Positions 42,485-54,021 of a DNA stretch of 64,000 nt are shown here, piece after piece; position 1 is the first letter of the stretch, and every line of letters begins with the position of its first letter. The translations under genes were made by a program, and so were the position numbers. The DNA comes from Mytilisepta virgata (lineage: Eukaryota > Mollusca > Bivalvia > Mytilida > Mytilidae), in contig CM051511.1 in assembly GCA_028015205.1 (NCBI GenBank), positions 31,922,001-31,986,000 on the forward strand. The letters run 5' to 3'. The notes below the pieces were generated by a model. That model saw only the letters and a program-made list of their open reading frames with translations, searched no databases and was not told the origin of the DNA.

Positions 42485-42725
42485 ATGTTGCCTGAACCAA
42501 AATTTGAGACCAGCGTTTTTCTCATACCGTTTTCTATGACTGGTATCTTGGTGAATTTAATATATATTAGGATAACAACGAAGGTGGAAGAAAGGCGGAA
42601 ATTAACTGACAATAATGTTATCAGTATTTGTGTAGCTACAATTTTGAATGGTTGTCTTCTGTTGATAAGATCCGGCTGTGCATTACAGGAACATCATGCA
42701 TTTCAAGACATATTCTTCATTTTAA
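42485..42725 (+). CDS. Receptor gene exon 1 (TM1-TM2)
   Basis: 80 codons plus one base. It starts MLPEPKFETSVFLIPFSMTG and ends FQDIFFIL at donor GTAAGT. Reading through the donor soon leaves the membrane-like composition, supporting the border. Confidence 0.82.
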
Positions 42726-45389
42726 GTAAGTATTTTACGGAGAAGTGTATAATTTTAGCAACAAAAATGACAAAAACGAAAGCAGACGTCCAAGCAAGTG
42801 CATGCGAGATTAAAACACTTTTTATCCTGCAACTCTACTATATGAACCAAAATGCATTGACTGTATATTTAAAAGTGATAAAAAAAAAAGTGACGTCACA
42901 GTACAAAACTTTGAAATTTTACTTATGACGTCGTGAGATTTCATGTTCCAGGATAAATATAATATGTGTATAATGTCTCTTAATGTTAAATTTATTCCAA
43001 TTCGGCATGAAAGGGTGAGAAAAGCTCAGCAAGCCTCGCCTTTCTACCTGTCCGAATAAATTTTTTATTCCGAGACAATGCACATATTTTATATTTACAT
43101 TCCTTAAAGTTTTTGGTTGATTTAGTGTATGATAAAAAAGGAGCTTATGAAGTCCTATCTGGCTTTACAATATGTTACAACAATACTGTTTGCATGGAAA
43201 CTGTATATAAAATATCTAATATTGATAATTAGATAGACATTAAATGTGTAGTTAAAGAGGTTTCTAAACTAAGTTATGTAATACCAGTTTTAAAAGAAGC
43301 AGGGGTAGCTTTTCATTTTTACCAGTACTTTTGAAATAGTTTGAATTACGATGTAAAGTTGATAAAGATATCATACCGCAAATTTTATTTTATTTTACAA
43401 TTTAATAATAATAAAAAAAAAATGTCCGTTTTCTATGAGTTTGGCGTTTTGCATCTTATCGTGACAAATTTTTTAACCTACTTTATCAAATTATTCATGA
43501 TCGTGGTCATTGATACGTATACGAAATCCTCTAATGAGATACAGAAAACAACTACTATCTTTAAAAAAAAAGACACTCTTTTTTCCATTTACATCTTCTC
43601 GGCGATTTCGTCTGTGCATCTCACATAATATTTGGTGTTACAAATTGTAATTGTCTATATGTAGTCAAGTATTTCAGCTGTGGGATATAGCTATTGATCA
43701 AAATTGTGTTGCATTTTTATAAGATAAATGTTAGTTATATATAAATCTTAATTTTAATTTAATAGAATATATCAAAATATTAACCCGAAAACTAATATAT
43801 GGTCCGATCACAGAACAGACACTGTTACCATAGTGAAGCGCCTTTAAAGTCAAAGGGAAAAAATCGGAATTATATCGACTGTGTCGGGGAAAAAATCATA
43901 TATTCTATTTCAGCTAACGTCGATCAAAACCTCGACAATGTTTTTTTTCTAAATTAATGTTATGGCACTGTAGTCGTCATCACACTGAAAAAACAATGCA
44001 ATTTGCCAACATTTTTTTACATACATGTTTTACATATGCCAAAATAATCCGTGAAACGGCAAATACACGTGCATAAACTTTATATATTTTTCAATATTAA
44101 TTGTAACATAATAACGAGAGTAATGCTAATAGTTGGAAACTATATATTTGGTGCTTCCATCTTTATTCAGTGCACCTAACTAGTAATGATTAATTTAATC
44201 TATTGCAGATTCCATTCAGTTTTTTTCGGATGGTGTTTTCCTGTGCAGCCATCTTATTTTGAGTATATTTCGATATCTATTTATAAGAGACATAAAATCG
44301 CCTCAGGATCATGACATTAGGAACACACAATCAAAAACCTGTCTGAAAGTGGTCATTGCACTCATTTTTCTAGTTACTATAGTTTACAGCATATATGTTG
44401 GTGTTCCTGACATTTGCCAAGTATTTTCATTTGTTGTAAAGTTGTTTCCATTTGCATTGACAATGTTTGTCCATATGGTCAGCATGATAAGATTAATTTA
44501 TATAACGCGCAAACGAACTTTATCCGTTCATCCTTTGCATGTGTATGCGCCAGCAGGACCAATACAGAGTCAAGAGAAAATGAAGCGAATTCTTCACATG
44601 TTCACAATTCAGATTTTTTGCTCTATTTTTCCAGGCCTGTTCGTATATTCTCTGGAACGGGTATCCATTAACCACACAGAAAAACAAATAAAAAGCAATA
44701 TACTCGCTGAAATGTATTGGATATTTAGAGGTCTTCTTGTGATTTTAAATCCTGTTACATTTGGCATTCTATTGCACCCACGTATACAGTTTCTGACATC
44801 ATTTCTAGACATTAGAAAACTTTCAAACCATTATAGAAATAGACAAAGACGAAATGGTAATCCAGGCTTGTCTACGATACAGGAGAGCTACGAGGGCGTA
44901 TTTCCGAAACAGTCATTACCAGAAATGAATATAGATAGATCGTTCCGACATTCAAATGATGCAAATGCACAACTACAAAGTCTTAATTCCGGCGGAAGAA
45001 CTATTTTGCCCAGTTTTCTATTGACAAATGAAGAAATGGAACACACGAGAGTATCAGTGAATGAAACTTTATGTTATATTAACAAAAGCCTTGCGAGTCT
45101 GGGATCTGGTAATCTTAGTTTAACAAGCTACGACTCAGAAGCCAGTGTTTTTACTTCTGCCTCCCAAGCATCAAAATTTAACCCTGGAGTTAAGAAATCA
45201 ATATCTCCAGTCTCTACGAAAGACAACAAAGACAATCCCTTTCCGCTCTGTACCTTAGAAATAACATCTCCACGAAAAGATAAGAGCTCTTATTTTGAAA
45301 AATCAATTTCTCGACATGTAAAAACTCCTGATAGTCAATATTGTTTATCTGATCATCAATCGGATATATCTGAACTTTCTTATTTCTAA
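42485..45389 (+). CDS. Orphan seven-transmembrane receptor (rhodopsin-like GPCR), two exons
   Basis: Joining 42485-42725 to 44209-45389 (donor GTAAGT, acceptor tattgcag, phase 1) gives 473 residues. TM1 contains GILVNLIYI (the G..N pattern); TM2 ISICVATILNG; TM3 FFSDGVFLCSHLILSIFRYL, where FRY replaces DRY; TM4 KVVIALIFLVTIVYSIYV; TM5 FVVKLFPFALTMFVHMV; TM6 MFTIQIFCSIFPGLFVYSL; TM7 ILNPVTFGILLHP, an NPxxY-like motif lacking the Tyr. A Ser/Thr-rich cytoplasmic tail of about 180 residues follows. These features place it with rhodopsin-like receptors of plasma membranes, but the altered TM2, DRY and NPxxY motifs make the ligand unguessable. The split after TM2 is recovered only by splicing; the 3' exon alone would lack TM1-3. 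It stands alone with its own TATA box and poly(A) signal. Confidence 0.82.
42953..43097. repeat. Foldback palindrome (4), in the receptor intron
   Basis: The left arm ATAAATATAATATGTGTATA then ATGTCTC pairs with GAGACAATGCACATATTTTA then TATTTA; an inner arm AAATTTATTCCAATTCGG pairs with TCCGAATAAATTTT. The apex AGCTCAGCAAGCCTCGCC fits the GAGC-rich style of the other foldbacks. Imperfect but long. Confidence 0.72.
44209..45389 (+). CDS. Receptor gene exon 2 (TM3-TM7 and tail)
   Basis: It begins after tattgcag with NSIQFFSDGVFLCSHLILSI, which completes TM3 upstream of the first ATG of the exon, and runs to a TAA at 45387-45389 after SDHQSDISELSYF. The tail contains many Ser residues and could carry phosphorylation sites. 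Confidence 0.86.
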
Positions 45390-45467
45390 TTGACTAATTT
45401 TTGTAACATAATCTGCAAAAACACAATATGAAAATGTAGTATACATCTTGTTGTTTAGTAATTTTTA

Positions 45468-45473
45468 AATAAA
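45468..45473 (+). terminator. Polyadenylation signal of the receptor gene
   Basis: AATAAA (inside TTTTTAAATAAAAGTAG) 79 bases after the stop, followed by a T/G-rich stretch (TGTCTGTTTGTGTGTG) at 45487-45502 that fits a downstream element. Confidence 0.7.
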
Positions 45474-45509
45474 AGTAGAACATATCTGTCTGTTTGTGTG
45501 TGTTTTTTA

Positions 45510-46597
45510 AACTAAATTCCACTGTGTTAGCCGGAAGACAGCAATATTTTCTTTTAATTTCTTAGTTTTGCAACTTAAAAAAATAATAAACTAAGTGATA
45601 TCGGATTCTTCTAAAGGGTTGGGAAATACTTTTAACTCATGTGGATCAAACAAATACCAAAATAAAATAAACACATGTATTGAACAAATAACACTGAGGC
45701 ATGCTTTGAAGTCATACCTTGGCACCGAAAGACACTGCTACAAATTCAATTAACAAGTTAAATACAAAATTAACAGGTTACGAAATCAAATAAACACTGT
45801 CATAATTGGTCCGATCATCTTCAACGCATTTCCAATAAAAACGTAAGTATGTTTTCATCATATACAAGATAACATGGTAGTAAAAACTTTGCTCTTCAGA
45901 TTTTGAGATAACTTGCGTGGAGTAAGTTTTCTTGATGTGAATATATTATTGTAGTTTATTATTGTCAACGGTAACTTTCACTTAAAAACATCGTCTTTTG
46001 ATCTACCTAATACAATGTTTGTGTTAAACCTATTTTTTCATACGATTAAGGGAAAGAAGACAGAAGCCTACGTCTGTGGTTTTTCCCACCTATACCAACA
46101 AAAATTGACGGTCATGGTATATCAAACTGTGCACGAAATATACCAAACCTATATTTCTGTTTCCGCATTTTTATCTCTTGAGAGTAGATTAATGAGATTT
46201 AGGACTTATGGAATGAATAGTTTTACTACTTTTTAAATGTTTCATATGAAAATATTTTAAATGATATAAATATATTTTCGATTGTACTAAAGTTATTTTG
46301 ATTTTCTGCTGATTGCTGTTTCTTGTTTGCTCCACGTTCAATGGTAAATATTACTTGCACTAGATCCAGAAACATGTTGTAAGGAGTTGGACGGGAAATA
46401 AATTAACGTTAATTTTCCCTGCCATTAGAATTTTGAGGTGAGTTGGATATTTAGATAATATTGGCTTTCGTGGAGGTCATTAGCTTATTCATTTTAAAAA
46501 ACTACAGATGGCGACTTCAGTGTGCAAGGAGCGTGGAATTTTACAAACGCGTCACCAACTGAAGACCACGGTGGTGCCTTCCGTATTATAACACAAT
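45510..46597. other. Gene-free stretch
   Basis: AT-rich DNA without recognised exons or window-internal repeats. Short open frames have no recognisable composition or splice context. Confidence 0.4.
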
Positions 46598-47304
46598 AGA
46601 ATAGAGAATGGAAGCGGGGAATGTGTCAAAGAGACAACAACCCGACCAAAGAGCAGAAAACAGCCCAAGGCCACTAATGAGTCTTCAACGCAGCGAGAAG
46701 TCCCGCACCAGGAGGTGGGCTTCAGCTGGCCCCTAAACAATAATGCATACTAGTTCAGCGAAATGTACGCGACATTAAATCCTGAAACATACAAATGAAC
46801 CAAAAATTAAAAAAAAACACACAAGACTAACAGAGGCTAGAGGTTCGTGACTTGGGACAGACGCAAAAATGCAGCGGGGTTAAACATGTTTTGTGAGATC
46901 TCAACCCTCTCCCTATACCCCTAGCCGATGTGGAATAAACAGACACAATGATCGCAGAGTAAACTTAGTTCAAAAGAAGTCCGAGTCCGATGTTAGAAAA
47001 GGTAACAGAAGAAACTAGGCAAAATGAGAATGATCAATATAAATTAACAAAGGACTACTAGCAGTTACTGACATGCCAGCTCCAGACATCAATCAAACTG
47101 TTCGAAAGATTACGTCCCTATCATATAGAAAATCAACCACAAACCCTCCCGTTAGGGGTTTAGCATCATGCCATCATACATTATACGAGAGGAACATAAC
47201 CCGTATCATGCCAACAACTGGTTTTAGAATAAATGTGTTTATTTCCGATGCAAAGACACCAAAAAGTGAATCAATATTAATTCCCAAAAAATGCCATCTT
47301 AAAT
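46598..47304 (+). mobile_element. Dispersed repeat, long copy (GGGGAATGTGTCA family)
   Basis: About 700 bp: GAAGCGGGGAATGTGTCAAA, CAACAACCCGACCAAAGAGC, GAAGTCCCGCACCAGGAGGT, GACTTGGGACAGACGCAAAA, TTGTGAGATCTCAACCCTCT, ending with ATTCCCAAAAAATGCCATCT. The first 130 bp and a later block match 16940-17110. I recall this sequence style as very abundant in mussel genomes. No coding frame and no inverted ends seen. Confidence 0.8.
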
Positions 47305-47869
47305 GACTTGACAACAGTATCGTCACTATATACCTTGTGGATAAGTCTGTTTAAAGGTTTGGTTAGCTTTTCAGGTTAATGACGACATTTTTGTGCCTCG
47401 TCTAGAATATAACCATAAAAGATGGGATATTAAATACCTGAACATATAAGATGTTTGCACGTTGATTTATATTTACGAATGATGTCCTTGTACCGATGAT
47501 AAAAGTTAGTAAAGTTTTGACAAGTTTGTGTTATCGGAAACCATCTTCCCCAAAGATAGGGTCTCCTTATTTGCTGACTGGGGGAGTTGAGTCCATGTGA
47601 TTCATTAGAAATGTCTATAACAAACATTTTGAACACTAAATTCTTATGACATACTTAAATAAACAGTTGCGCCACGAGCGCATGATACGCCCGTCGCCTT
47701 GTCAAAAAAACATAATAAATGTTTTTGGAGAACACGGGTGTTGTACAGGAAGTCATGCTAAGTATATCCTGACTCATTCCTTATTCCTGCTCAATAGGAA
47801 GTTTATATAAGAGACAGAAAACAAATTGCTCACAACAGGTTTTATATGATACCAAATTGAAGCAATAAT

Positions 47870-48575
47870 TCTGATTAAGGGAGCAAAGATTTTAGCAACG
47901 AAAATTTTGCATGTATACTCCATTCTAGCACTTCTGAAATCCTAACTGGAATCCCCCTTTATTTAGTGGAGCTGCTGGTGGGATGCATATGGAAACCCGG
48001 CAAAACATTAGCGTGTAAAATTTTAAGCAATAGAGATACGGCGGAAATGTGACCAAAAAAGACTACCTTTTTTTACCAAAAAGCTCAATAAAAATTCAAC
48101 AACTTAAAAATAAAAAAAAGAATCATCACGAAAATCTTCAGATTAATATAACTAACAAGTGCGTGAAGTTTTACGCAATAATCATAAATAGTTTCTGAGA
48201 TACGGCGCGACATGTGAACCCCCCTTTTTTTTACAAAAAAACTCAATAACCCTAAAATAAAATTTTGAATCATCACCAAAAAGTATACAGATCTTTACAT
48301 TAATATAACAAAGAAGAGTGTAAAGTTTTAAGCAATACTCATAAATCGTTTTTGAGATACGGCGCGACATGTGAAAAAACACACCCCTGTTTTAGTTACA
48401 AAGTCCCGTTACTCAAAAAGTTTTAATCTTATTTTCACCAAAAATTATACAGATCGTTTGACCATCATAAGAAACAACTATGTTAAGTTTCATGAAATCT
48501 GAATAAGTTGTTCTCAAGTTAGGGTGCGACATGTTTACGACGGACAGACGGACAGACGGACGCCGGACATTTGTA
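47870..48575. repeat. Tandem array of about 160-bp units ending in GGAC repeats
   Basis: Repeated landmarks GAGATACGGCG (about 48032, 48197, 48354) and the corresponding TGCGACATGTT at 48523, with repeated ACTCAATAA, TATACAGATC-like and AGTTTTA.GCAATA words, define 3.5 units. The array ends with ACGGACAGACGGACAGACGG then ACGCCGGAC at 48539-48568. Confidence 0.87.
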
Positions 48576-48599
48576 TACCACAATACGTCTCGTCAAAAT

Positions 48600-49435
48600 T
48601 TTGACGGGCATATAAAAAAGACGACAATACAAGCTTACAACCAAACAATTTTGCCAACCAATTATTTGCATCACAACACTTTGTTCATCCAAACATTGAT
48701 GTCGTACCGGTATAAGCATGCAGCAATATGAACTGTTTGTCTAAAAGATATTTGTTTTGCAAATAATATTATATGTTGATGGTTAAATGTTCCGCTAATA
48801 ATAATGAATAAGACATAACAACAAAGGTCAACGATCACAACACTCCAGACAACAACAGAGAGAACATACGAAATAATACAAAATTATAAAAAATCATAAT
48901 TTATATAGGCGTTAAGAAGAGGTACCAAAGAACCCAAAATGACAAAAATTTATGAATATTATAAAGATGGACCTAATAGGCTTTCTATCAAACTCTGGAC
49001 AAGGAAACGTCTTCACTTTCTCTCTACCAACTTTGCTCACATTCCTTTGCTGGTTATAAATTCAATGAAATGAATGAAATCTGTTCAATATTTTCTATGC
49101 TTTTATGGGAGTTGAGTACTTACAAATATTCTATATGTGACTGTCTTAAGCCTCGATCCTGTACTTGTAGTAGTTGTATCTTGTCTGCTTATTTTTATTT
49201 GTTTATGGTATCAAATACTGTGTTTTCTTTTTTTGGAAATTTAAACAAACATGTGTTTGTATCCATTTAACACTCGTCTTGTGATCGGTGCGTTTGCTCC
49301 TCGTTGCGGGCCACACGACCATCCCTATATTCAATAGTTTGTTCAGTCCTATAGTATGCTATTTAATTGACGCCGTATACATTTGTATACATTTTCATAT
49401 ATGAAAATAGATTAAGCAAAGGAACATCGTTTTAA
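48600..49435. other. Gene-free stretch
   Basis: No exon recognised and no repeat match inside the window. Confidence 0.35.
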
Positions 49436-49439
49436 TAGC

Positions 49440-49725
49440 TATTATTCTTAAAGTGAACATTTGCAAAAATACTGAAATTCGCCCCAATTTCTTCAAGAAA
49501 TTAAAGATAAAAATTCTTCATCCGCTCCTAAAATTTTGTAAAAATTGGGATTTTTTCCCATTTTTGCAATTTTTTAGTTAAAAAAAATGTGCCGCACGTA
49601 TATTTGATCTTGCTCAGAAAAACCTGGTCCTCGGGAAAAAAATAAAATTAAAATTTCACTTCTTCGCGCCTAATTTTGGCGTCCAAAAATCCAAGAACTA
49701 AAAATCAATATTTTGTGTCCTAATA
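49440..49725. mobile_element. MITE, GGCCACACCAAA family, copy 3 (both ends degraded)
   Basis: Interior words AAATGTGCCGCACGTATATT and the AAAACCTGGTCCTCGGG region match copies 1 and 2. The terminal inverted repeat is barely recognisable (TTTTGTGTCC). Confidence 0.65.
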
Positions 49726-50879
49726 CGCAAGGCTGTATAATCTTCTTTCCATGAAAATCGCCTTGTTTGAACAATTCTTAGAAATAAAAACATATATCTA
49801 CACGTATTGCCAGGAAAAAGGATAAAAAACTGTTGATATCTTATAATCGACCGAAGCGATCTCTTTTATGGTAATGAACATGATTTTTGAGAGTCACATG
49901 ACTGTATACTATCAGGTGAACTCTCACGTAGGTGGTTTCTGAACTCTCATTCTTGCGATAAATATGAAGTAGTGCATTATGGGACTGGGAAACGTAAAAA
50001 GAATTTGAAAAATTAAAATTTATTCATGAACTTAAGTGACTTTCAATATGTAATCAAAATAAATATGAAAGAAACCGCTTACAAAAGAATCAAACATGCA
50101 GACGCAAGAAAGCCAAGTGTCACGTTTTCCCGCCATTACGACGTTTCCACCAAACGTACATTTGTAAATAAAACTTACGGTTCAAGCTCTCGATTTTCAG
50201 GTCACACCTGTTTCATATTATTTTTTGCTCGTGATCCAAGTTTTTTATATCTAACTTTCAAAATACCAAAAATCCATTTACAAACTTAGGTTTCAAGAAG
50301 ATCTAGTTAAATCGGCGTTTACCATAAAAGGTTTGCATTAGCACGTGCTGTTTACTATTTTCAGTTCAGCTGTACAACGTAATTGCCTTCTCGTGGTCAA
50401 ATACATGTACCTGTGAGTAATAGCGTTGATAGCCTTTTATGGTAATCCTAACCGCCCACCAAATAAATAAGTGTGTCACTAAGGTAACTTTTTGCAGGAA
50501 TTATTTTCTTGCCTAACTCATCAACTGAGTACTTGAATGTATTTAAACACAACTAGAAATTGTTATTTAGAGAACCTTTTCTCCTTAGATTAATTATTTC
50601 AAAGGTGTAAGTTTGACTGTTGCCAAAATCCCTACTTATTGTGACCTTCTAGGGCGTTATAATAATGAATTGAAAGTCAGAAGAGTATGATTTCCAAATA
50701 GGCAATCACAACCTCCGACAGTGAATGGTACTGGATTTACACGATAAAATCAATTTGTGCTCGAATTTAGTATAAAAATATATCAGGTAATCAGAGTTGG
50801 TGATTGAACACTGTACATTTGTACCTCTATTAAAACGAATAAAAAATACCACTCCAATTTAGTACGAAAGGGCATGTTG

Positions 50880-51140
50880 GTTAAAGTATTGGCACAAAAT
50901 ATTCACTCCAACGTGAAACTTGATCTAAAAGTGAAATTTACAAATTTTTTCGAATCAGTGATAATTACAGGTCATTCTTATACATGTACATGTACACTGC
51001 CACTTAAAAATTAAAAGATAATGTTCTCAAATTTCCGTAAAGTTGACTCTTCATTCGACTCTCAATGTCATTTTGAAGATCTAAATATAGATCTGGTTTT
51101 CCTGCATCGTGATGCCATTCTCAGTTCTGTATTTAAAATT
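50880..51140 (-). repeat. Duplicate of the 3' end region of the eIF4G-like gene
   Basis: TTTCCGTAAAGTTGAC, AAGATCTAAATATAGATCTG then GTTTTCC, and the flanking GAATCAGT are shared with 55870-56075, in the same order and orientation with scattered differences. On the minus strand the shared part reads GKPDLYLDL in both copies. I did not find copies of the MIF4G exons next to it. Confidence 0.75.
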
Positions 51141-51229
51141 CTTTGCTGACTAACCATAAACTAATACATGTAAACAAGAAATGCTACTAATTTTGATGCA
51201 ATTTATATGCGCAGTTTAATGGTGTGTTG

Positions 51230-51600
51230 TTAACTGACGAAATGTGCACATCTTGTGCATCAAAATTGGTAATAAAAGAATTGTATTTTTACCACTGTGT
51301 CGATGCCGCTGATGATTTACTCCAGGTCCCTGGGGGTATCCGCAGCTCAGTTGATAGTATTTCGATATCAGCCCGAAATTGATATTTAAAATTTACTGTT
51401 ACAAAAAAATGTAAAATATGTGAAAACTAAGGAGTATCTCCCTCTTGCATAGCTCTATCCTTAGATGGTTTTGGCTTTAATCTCTTGGTCAGTTTGGCAT
51501 TTTTTGGTTTGTTGTTTTTGGTTTTCAACATTTTAGGTCTTTAACACAACTGATGAGTCATAAATCGACGAAATGTGCTCATCTTGTGCATCAAAATTGG
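51230..51600. repeat. Direct repeat pair (GACGAAATGTGC block)
   Basis: GACGAAATGTGCACATCTTG then TGCATCAAAATTGGTA at 51236-51271 recurs at 51568-51602 with one change (CTC for CAC). The pair brackets about 300 bp of AT-rich DNA. Confidence 0.85.
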
Positions 51601-51609
51601 TATGAAATT

Positions 51610-53425
51610 TAACAATTTATTTCTCATCAGACACTGAAGGGCGAAAATCTCAAAAGCCGGGACAATTAATCAAAACGTTTTCGAACCGATTCAAATACCA
51701 CAATTTCCGGAAGTGATAACAACAACAATCATTTTTTTTTTATTTAATGGAGACACGATAAAGTTTTCATCATTACATAATCCCAGTAACCATCAGGGAT
51801 GATTTTGATGAGCAGAGGAAATAACTGAAAATTGCTAAAAATAACTGAAATAGAGGGGTTGGGTGTGCAAAAATATCATATTCTGGCAGCTTCTGCCTAG
51901 TTTGACACTTTTCAAATAAATTTTGCAATACCAAATAACTGAAATCAGCTATATAACTGACTGAAATAATCATTGAACCATACATTGTATTTCCATGTAT
52001 ACAAAGTATATTTCTGAATCAGGTACGTTCGGGACTGTAATTTTGGAAAATTAAAAAATCTTTAAAATATTGTGATCAATAAAACCAACATCACCTCGAC
52101 AAAATTTCAAAACCAGGTGGCCTAAATTCAAGCAAGGTCAATTTACGCGTCAGAGTTAAACAGAAATTTTGGTTTTTAGTGGGATTTCACATTGGAAGTT
52201 TTTGTGCCGTCTTGTTCTGACCTTCATTGGTAGGATGACTTTTTTCTCCTTTGGTTGGGTCTTTGTTGTATGTTCTTGTTGATTTTGTAATTTAATTTTG
52301 GTCTGTTATAATTTGCCCACAGACTTATTACTTCGGGTTTTCTGATATTTCTAAATATATTTACAAAACGTTTATAACTGAAAATTTTAGAAAAATCTAA
52401 CTTACAGTCAATCAATGACTACTGAGGGACGATACCCTTGACGACTCAAGTCCTTCACCCGTAGTTTTTACTGGTGGAAAGCTGTGGTTCGGAACGTAAG
52501 TTACGCCCAGCCCACATAATTTTGAACCAATGTCGGTGAAAACAAAAAATGCACAGAACAGAATTTTCGAATTGTCTCTTAATGACGGTAATTTACTTTT
52601 TGACGTTTTGATTGATGAAGATCAGTAGATTTCTATCTTAGAAAACATCAAACTTCTATTGCCGAATTATATGCATTTTTAGAGTTGTGCGATGATATTC
52701 GTACATGTAACTTATAAAAATCACACTTATGTAGGTCCGAAGTTACGCGCATCAACACCCTATATAAATTACGAACATCCTTTGACCTATTAAAAAGTGT
52801 GTATAAAACGAATTAAAAGAATACTGTCCTCTAAAATACATGTAGGAACGCAGCAATTTTTCTTCCAGTGAGTATTGCCTCAATGGTGAACTCAGGTACC
52901 AAACACAGTACAACGAACCTTTACCAAGTACTTTTGTGCGAGACGATATTGTTTACGTATTAACATTAAGTGATTATTAAAGTTCACACATTGTGTTTGT
53001 CTATTATACGAACTTATCAAAACAATATAAATTTGACACCTGCTGATAACATGCCTATACGCGTGAACCATGTTGTCTTCGAACGATGAAACTTAAGTTC
53101 AATTATCTTCTGTAAGCAAACATATTATTTTCAGAATATGTTTTCTTGTTTAAAACAATCCCCCTTTTTCAGAAAAATCCTATGCAATTTCTTTGTTTGA
53201 ACATTTTCATTCAAATGAAAACATGCATGTACATATTAATGTCTGAATTTTGTAAGGTCAATCACGGAATTTATTCCCTGATAAGATTTTGAAGTGTTGA
53301 CAATTTCGTGCTCGTGATCAAGCTGACCACTGTAACTTGTTTAACACATTAAGATTCATAATTTAAGATATACAAACAATGGTTTGTTTTGTGTTTTTTA
53401 ATTTTTTGGACGACCCAACGAGGTT
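51610..53425. other. Gene-free stretch
   Basis: No exon with good splice sites and coding-like composition was recognised. No strong internal repeat. Confidence 0.35.
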
Positions 53426-53427
53426 AG

Positions 53428-54021
53428 TTAAGGTTTATCTATACACTGCAACAAAAATGGCAGTGTTTACACCATGAAATTTTCTCTGAATGCAGACAAA
53501 ACTGTGTAATTTTAATAATTTTAAATCCTTCCAGCACCCAGATATATACAAGTTGTATTCATTTTGTGTTTTAAAAAGAAAAAAAACTTTTGTGGATTTT
53601 GCTAAACATTTTCTTTCCTTGCCACAGGTGGTGTAAAAATAAACAAAGTCTGGTGAAATCTTTGATATGGTCCCCCTCAGGTAATTATTGTATTGTATCA
53701 TATTGATTGATATGGACAATAGAGGGACAATAGAAATCTACTCACAACAAAGGTGATTTAAATAGTGTAAATGAGTGGACTGTATCAAAGAAAACTCAGG
53801 TGTTTGTTTATTTCACCATCTTTTGTGGCAAGGAAAGAAAATGTTCATCAAAATCAATAAAGTGTTTTAACTTTTTAGAACATAAATTGGATGTAACATT
53901 TATTTATCAAGGTGCTGCCAGGCTTTAAAACGTTTAAAATTACACAGTTTTGTCTGTACTCAGAGAAAATTTAATGGTGTAAACACAGCCATTTTTGTTG
54001 AAGTGTATAGATGAACCTTAA
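53428..54021. mobile_element. TTAA-flanked long inverted-repeat element (594 bp)
   Basis: Starts TTAAGGTTTATCTATACACT and ends AGTGTATAGATGAACCTTAA. Pairing continues deep inside: GCAGACAAAACTGTGTAATT / AATTACACAGTTTTGTCTGT and ACATTTTCTTTCCTTGCCAC / GTGGCAAGGAAAGAAAATGT. The arms are roughly 240-290 bp around a centre near 53725, so almost the whole element is a foldback. Non-coding. Confidence 0.9.

Noticed and set aside
43341..43628. 95-codon open frame inside the receptor intron
   Set aside because: Falls inside a well-supported intron and has low-complexity composition with no recognisable motif.
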